From contig JAWWBN010000172.1 of assembly GCA_033720955.1 (NCBI GenBank), positions 1-8,195 on the forward strand: DNA of 8,195 nt, written 5' to 3'. Each line of letters opens with the position of its first letter. The first letter of the stretch is position 1. Positions 5,690 to 8,195 of this stretch are shown here, piece after piece. A program made the translations under genes and the position numbers. The notes under the pieces were generated by a model, which worked only from the letters and a program-made list of their open reading frames with translations, did no database searches and was not told the DNA's origin. This DNA is from JAWWBN01 sp033720955. Lineage in GTDB: Bacteria; Acidobacteriota; Thermoanaerobaculia; Multivoradales; JAHEKO01.

Positions 5690-8195
5690 ATGCGACTCAT
5701 CGACTTCTCGCTCAAGCGCCGCGTCACCATCTCCATGGCGGCGGTGGCGGTCGTCCTCTTCGGCCTGGTGGCCTTCGGCCGGCTCTCCATCAACCTGCTG
5801 CCCGACCTGACGTACCCCAGTCTCACCGTCGAGACCCGGCTTCCCGGCGCCGCCCCGCCGGAGGTCGAGGCGCTCGTCTCGCGGCCCATCGAGGAGGTGG
5901 TGGGGATCGTGGCCGGGGTGAAGCGGCTGACCTCGGTGTCGCGGCCCGGGGTCTCCCAGGTGACGCTCGAGTTCGAGTGGGGCCGCAACATGGACTTCGC
6001 CTCCCTCGACGTGCGCCAAAAGCTCGATCTGCTCAGCCTGCCGCGCGACGCCACCAAGCCCGTCATCCTGCGCTTCGACCCCGCCAACGATCCGGTGGTG
6101 CGCCTCTATCTGACCGGCGGCGAGGACCTGTTCCAGCTCCGCTACGTCGCCGAGGAGGTGCTCAAGAAGGACCTGGAGTCCACCGAGGGGGTCGCCGCCA
6201 TCAAGGTCAACGGCGGCTACGAGGAGGAGATCCAGGTACGCGTGGACGAGGGTCGGCTGGCCCTGCTGGGGCTCACGATCCAGGACGTCAACACCCGTCT
6301 CCTGCGGGAGAACGTCAACCAGGCGGGGGGCAGCCTCTACGAGGAGGAGGCCCGGTACCTGGTGCGGGCCAACAACGAGTTCGAGGGTCTCCCCGACATC
6401 CTCGACACCGTCCTTCTCAGCCGCGAGGGGCGTACCGTGACGGTGGCCGACGTGGCCGAGGTGCGGCGCGGCCACCGCCAGCGCGAGGTGGTGACCCGCT
6501 TCGGCGGCCGGGAGGCGGTGGAGCTCGCGATCTACAAGGAGGGGGACGCGAACACCGTCCAGGTGGCGCGGGCGGTGGCCAACCGGCTGGCCAACGTCGG
6601 CGGGGAGCTGCCGGAGGGCATCGAGGTGGTCACCGGCGTGGACCAGTCGAAATTCATCCGCGCGTCGATCGACGAGGTCCTGATGAACGCCCTCCTGGGG
6701 GGCGGCATCGCCATCCTGGTGCTGCTCTTCTTCCTCAAGGACCCGCGCTCCACCCTGATCATCGGCGTCTCCATCCCCATCTCGGTGGTCGCCACCTTCT
6801 TCCTGATGTACCGCACCGGGACCTCCCTCAACGTCATGTCGCTGGGGGGCCTGGCGCTCGGCGTCGGCATGCTGGTGGACAACGCCATCGTGGTGCTCGA
6901 GGCGATCTTCCGCCGTCGCGAGGAGGGCGCCTCGCCCTTCGCCGCGGCGCGCGACGGCGCCTCCGAAGTGGGCCGCGCGGTCGCCGCCTCCACCCTGACC
7001 ACCGTCGCGGTCTTCCTGCCGGTGGTCTTTCTCGAGGGGATCGCCGCCCAGCTCTTCCGCGACATGGCGCTCACCGTCTCCTTCTCGCTGCTCGCCTCGC
7101 TGGCGGTCGCGCTCACCCTCATCCCGATGATGGCGGCCCTCCTGGGCGGCGCCGGCGAGCTGGCGGCGGCCGAGCCCAAAGGGGGCAGCCGGCTGCGCCG
7201 GGGGATGCGCTTCCTGCTGGTGCGCCTGCCGGCGCTCGCCCTGGCCGGGGTGCGCTGGGTCGCGGGGCGGCTGGGCCGGGTCCTCGCCTTCGCCGCGCGT
7301 CCGCTCTTCCGGCTCTTCGACGCCGGTCTGGGAGGGGTGGCCGCCGCCTACCCGCGGGCTCTGGCCGCCTGTCTCAGGGCTCCGGCGGTGACGCTGGCCG
7401 TGGCCCTCCTGGCCTTCGCCGGGGCGGTCGCCCTGGTGCCGCGGCTGGGGTTCGACCTCATTCCGACCTTCTCGCAGGGCGAGTTCAGCTTCCGGGTCGA
7501 GCTGCCGGAGGGCACTCCGCTCGAGGTCACCGACCGTTACGTCGCCGGTCTCGAGAGGGCGATCGAGGACGATCCGCGGGTCGCCTCGTTCGCCAGCATC
7601 GTGGGGGGTCGCGGGCTGTCGCTGACCTCCACCGGCACCGAGGGCGAGAACACCGCCCGGCTCCAGGTGCGGATGGCCCAGGGCGCCACCGCGGCCGAGG
7701 AGGCCGAGGTCGCCGCGACGCTCCGCCGGCGTCTGGCGGAGTCGGGCGAGGCGCGGTTCAAGTTCGAGCGGCCCACCTTCTTCAGCTTCCGCACCCCGAT
7801 CGAGGTCGAGATCTACAGCGACAGCCTGGAGGACCTCCACGAGGCCGCGAGCCGGGTGCGGGAGCGCCTCGCGCCCATCTCCGGGCTGGTGGACGTCAAG
7901 AGCTCGGCCGAGCTGGGCAACCCGGAGCTGCAGATCGTCTTCCGGCGCAACCGGCTGGCGCAGCTCGGGCTGAACCTGGGGGAGGTGGCCGACACCCTGC
8001 GCAACAAGGTGCAGGGGGAGGTCGCCACCCGGCTCACCGAAGGCGACCGCGAGGTGGACATCGTGGTGCGCTCGGTGGAGGTCGGGGCGGCCTCGGTGCG
8101 GGACGTGGAGAGCTTCATCGTCGGGCAGCGCGCCGGGGTGCCGATCTACCTCAAGTCGGTGGCCGAGGTGCGTCTGGCCAGCGGCCCCACCGAGA
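5690..8195 (+). CDS. RND efflux permease, HAE1/AcrB-type, 3' truncated by the window end
   Basis: The inner-membrane, proton-driven pump of the tripartite system. The frame runs uninterrupted for 835 codons from ATG 5690 to the window edge; family members are usually 1000-1080 residues, so the last transmembrane helices are missing. TM1 is about residues 12-34, followed by LPDLTYPSL and the first porter domain (LPGAAPPEVEALVSRPIEEVV). TM2 to TM6 span about 331-486. TM4 carries GMLVDNAIVVLE, with Asp397 matching the first Asp of the AcrB proton-relay pair and Asn398 in place of the second. An unusually long linker (about 487-564) precedes TM7 (about 565-585), followed by GFDLIPTFSQGEF and the second porter half. 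The VDN motif argues against the CusA-like metal group (VDA) and for a hydrophobe or drug exporter, but the substrate is unknown. No clear Shine-Dalgarno site is seen; the 10-base gap after the adaptor stop suggests coupled translation. The outer-membrane channel gene may lie downstream or elsewhere. Confidence 0.97.
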   Translation, partial: MRLIDFSLKRRVTISMAAVAVVLFGLVAFGRLSINLLPDLTYPSLTVETRLPGAAPPEVEALVSRPIEEVVGIVAGVKRLTSVSRPGVSQVTLEFEWGRNMDFASLDVRQKLDLLSLPRDATKPVILRFDPANDPVVRLYLTGGEDLFQLRYVAEEVLKKDLESTEGVAAIKVNGGYEEEIQVRVDEGRLALLGLTIQDVNTRLLRENVNQAGGSLYEEEARYLVRANNEFEGLPDILDTVLLSREGRTVTVADVAEVRRGHRQREVVTRFGGREAVELAIYKEGDANTVQVARAVANRLANVGGELPEGIEVVTGVDQSKFIRASIDEVLMNALLGGGIAILVLLFFLKDPRSTLIIGVSIPISVVATFFLMYRTGTSLNVMSLGGLALGVGMLVDNAIVVLEAIFRRREEGASPFAAARDGASEVGRAVAASTLTTVAVFLPVVFLEGIAAQLFRDMALTVSFSLLASLAVALTLIPMMAALLGGAGELAAAEPKGGSRLRRGMRFLLVRLPALALAGVRWVAGRLGRVLAFAARPLFRLFDAGLGGVAAAYPRALAACLRAPAVTLAVALLAFAGAVALVPRLGFDLIPTFSQGEFSFRVELPEGTPLEVTDRYVAGLERAIEDDPRVASFASIVGGRGLSLTSTGTEGENTARLQVRMAQGATAAEEAEVAATLRRRLAESGEARFKFERPTFFSFRTPIEVEIYSDSLEDLHEAASRVRERLAPISGLVDVKSSAELGNPELQIVFRRNRLAQLGLNLGEVADTLRNKVQGEVATRLTEGDREVDIVVRSVEVGAASVRDVESFIVGQRAGVPIYLKSVAEVRLASGPTE

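Noticed and set aside
5462..7840. 792-codon minus-strand frame antisense to the RND genes
   Set aside because: It is composed of His, Gln, Arg, Gly and Glu runs that mirror the codon bias of the permease on the other strand. It has no domain, and the permease frame is clear throughout.

Overview
The window is very GC-rich DNA (roughly 70% or more by eye, with strong G/C bias at third codon positions). Its long antisense reading frames are typical shadows of such DNA. The tripartite RND efflux genes and the sigma-54 activator point to a diderm (Gram-negative-type) bacterium. Nothing here fixes the phylum; a high-GC proteobacterium or an acidobacterium-like lineage would both fit. No tRNA, rRNA, CRISPR array, insertion sequence or phage gene was seen.

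Layout. (1) Positions 1-1405, plus strand: the 3' end of a gene encoding an NTF2-like domain, overlapping by four bases (GTGA) a complete L,D-transpeptidase gene. The transpeptidase has a signal peptide, a short TPR-like helical region, a YkuD catalytic domain and a C-terminal NTF2-like (Cds6-type) domain. The two C-terminal domains resemble each other, so the pair looks like a coupled tandem of envelope proteins. (2) Positions 1402-4329, minus strand: a 975-residue multi-sensor sigma-54 activator, convergent with the transpeptidase. The two genes share the palindrome CTAG as overlapping stop codons. (3) Positions 4330-4491: a 162-base divergent intergenic region. (4) Positions 4492-8195, plus strand: an RND efflux operon with a complete membrane fusion protein and, 10 bases later, an HAE1-type inner-membrane permease that runs off the window after 835 residues. 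No outer-membrane channel gene is visible.

How they may work together. The regulator is the most unusual item. Its order is GAF-like region, GGDEF-like domain, GAF domain, coiled coil, AAA+ sigma-54 activator domain with intact GAFTGA, then two Fis-like helix-turn-helix motifs in tandem. The GGDEF signature is destroyed (GSVIF) and a metal-binding Asp is replaced, but the inhibitory-site RxxD is kept at the canonical spacing. This suggests, by inference, a sigma-54 activator that reads cyclic di-GMP instead of making it. Its divergent position next to the RND operon makes that operon the first candidate target, but no convincing -24/-12 promoter was found in the shared region.
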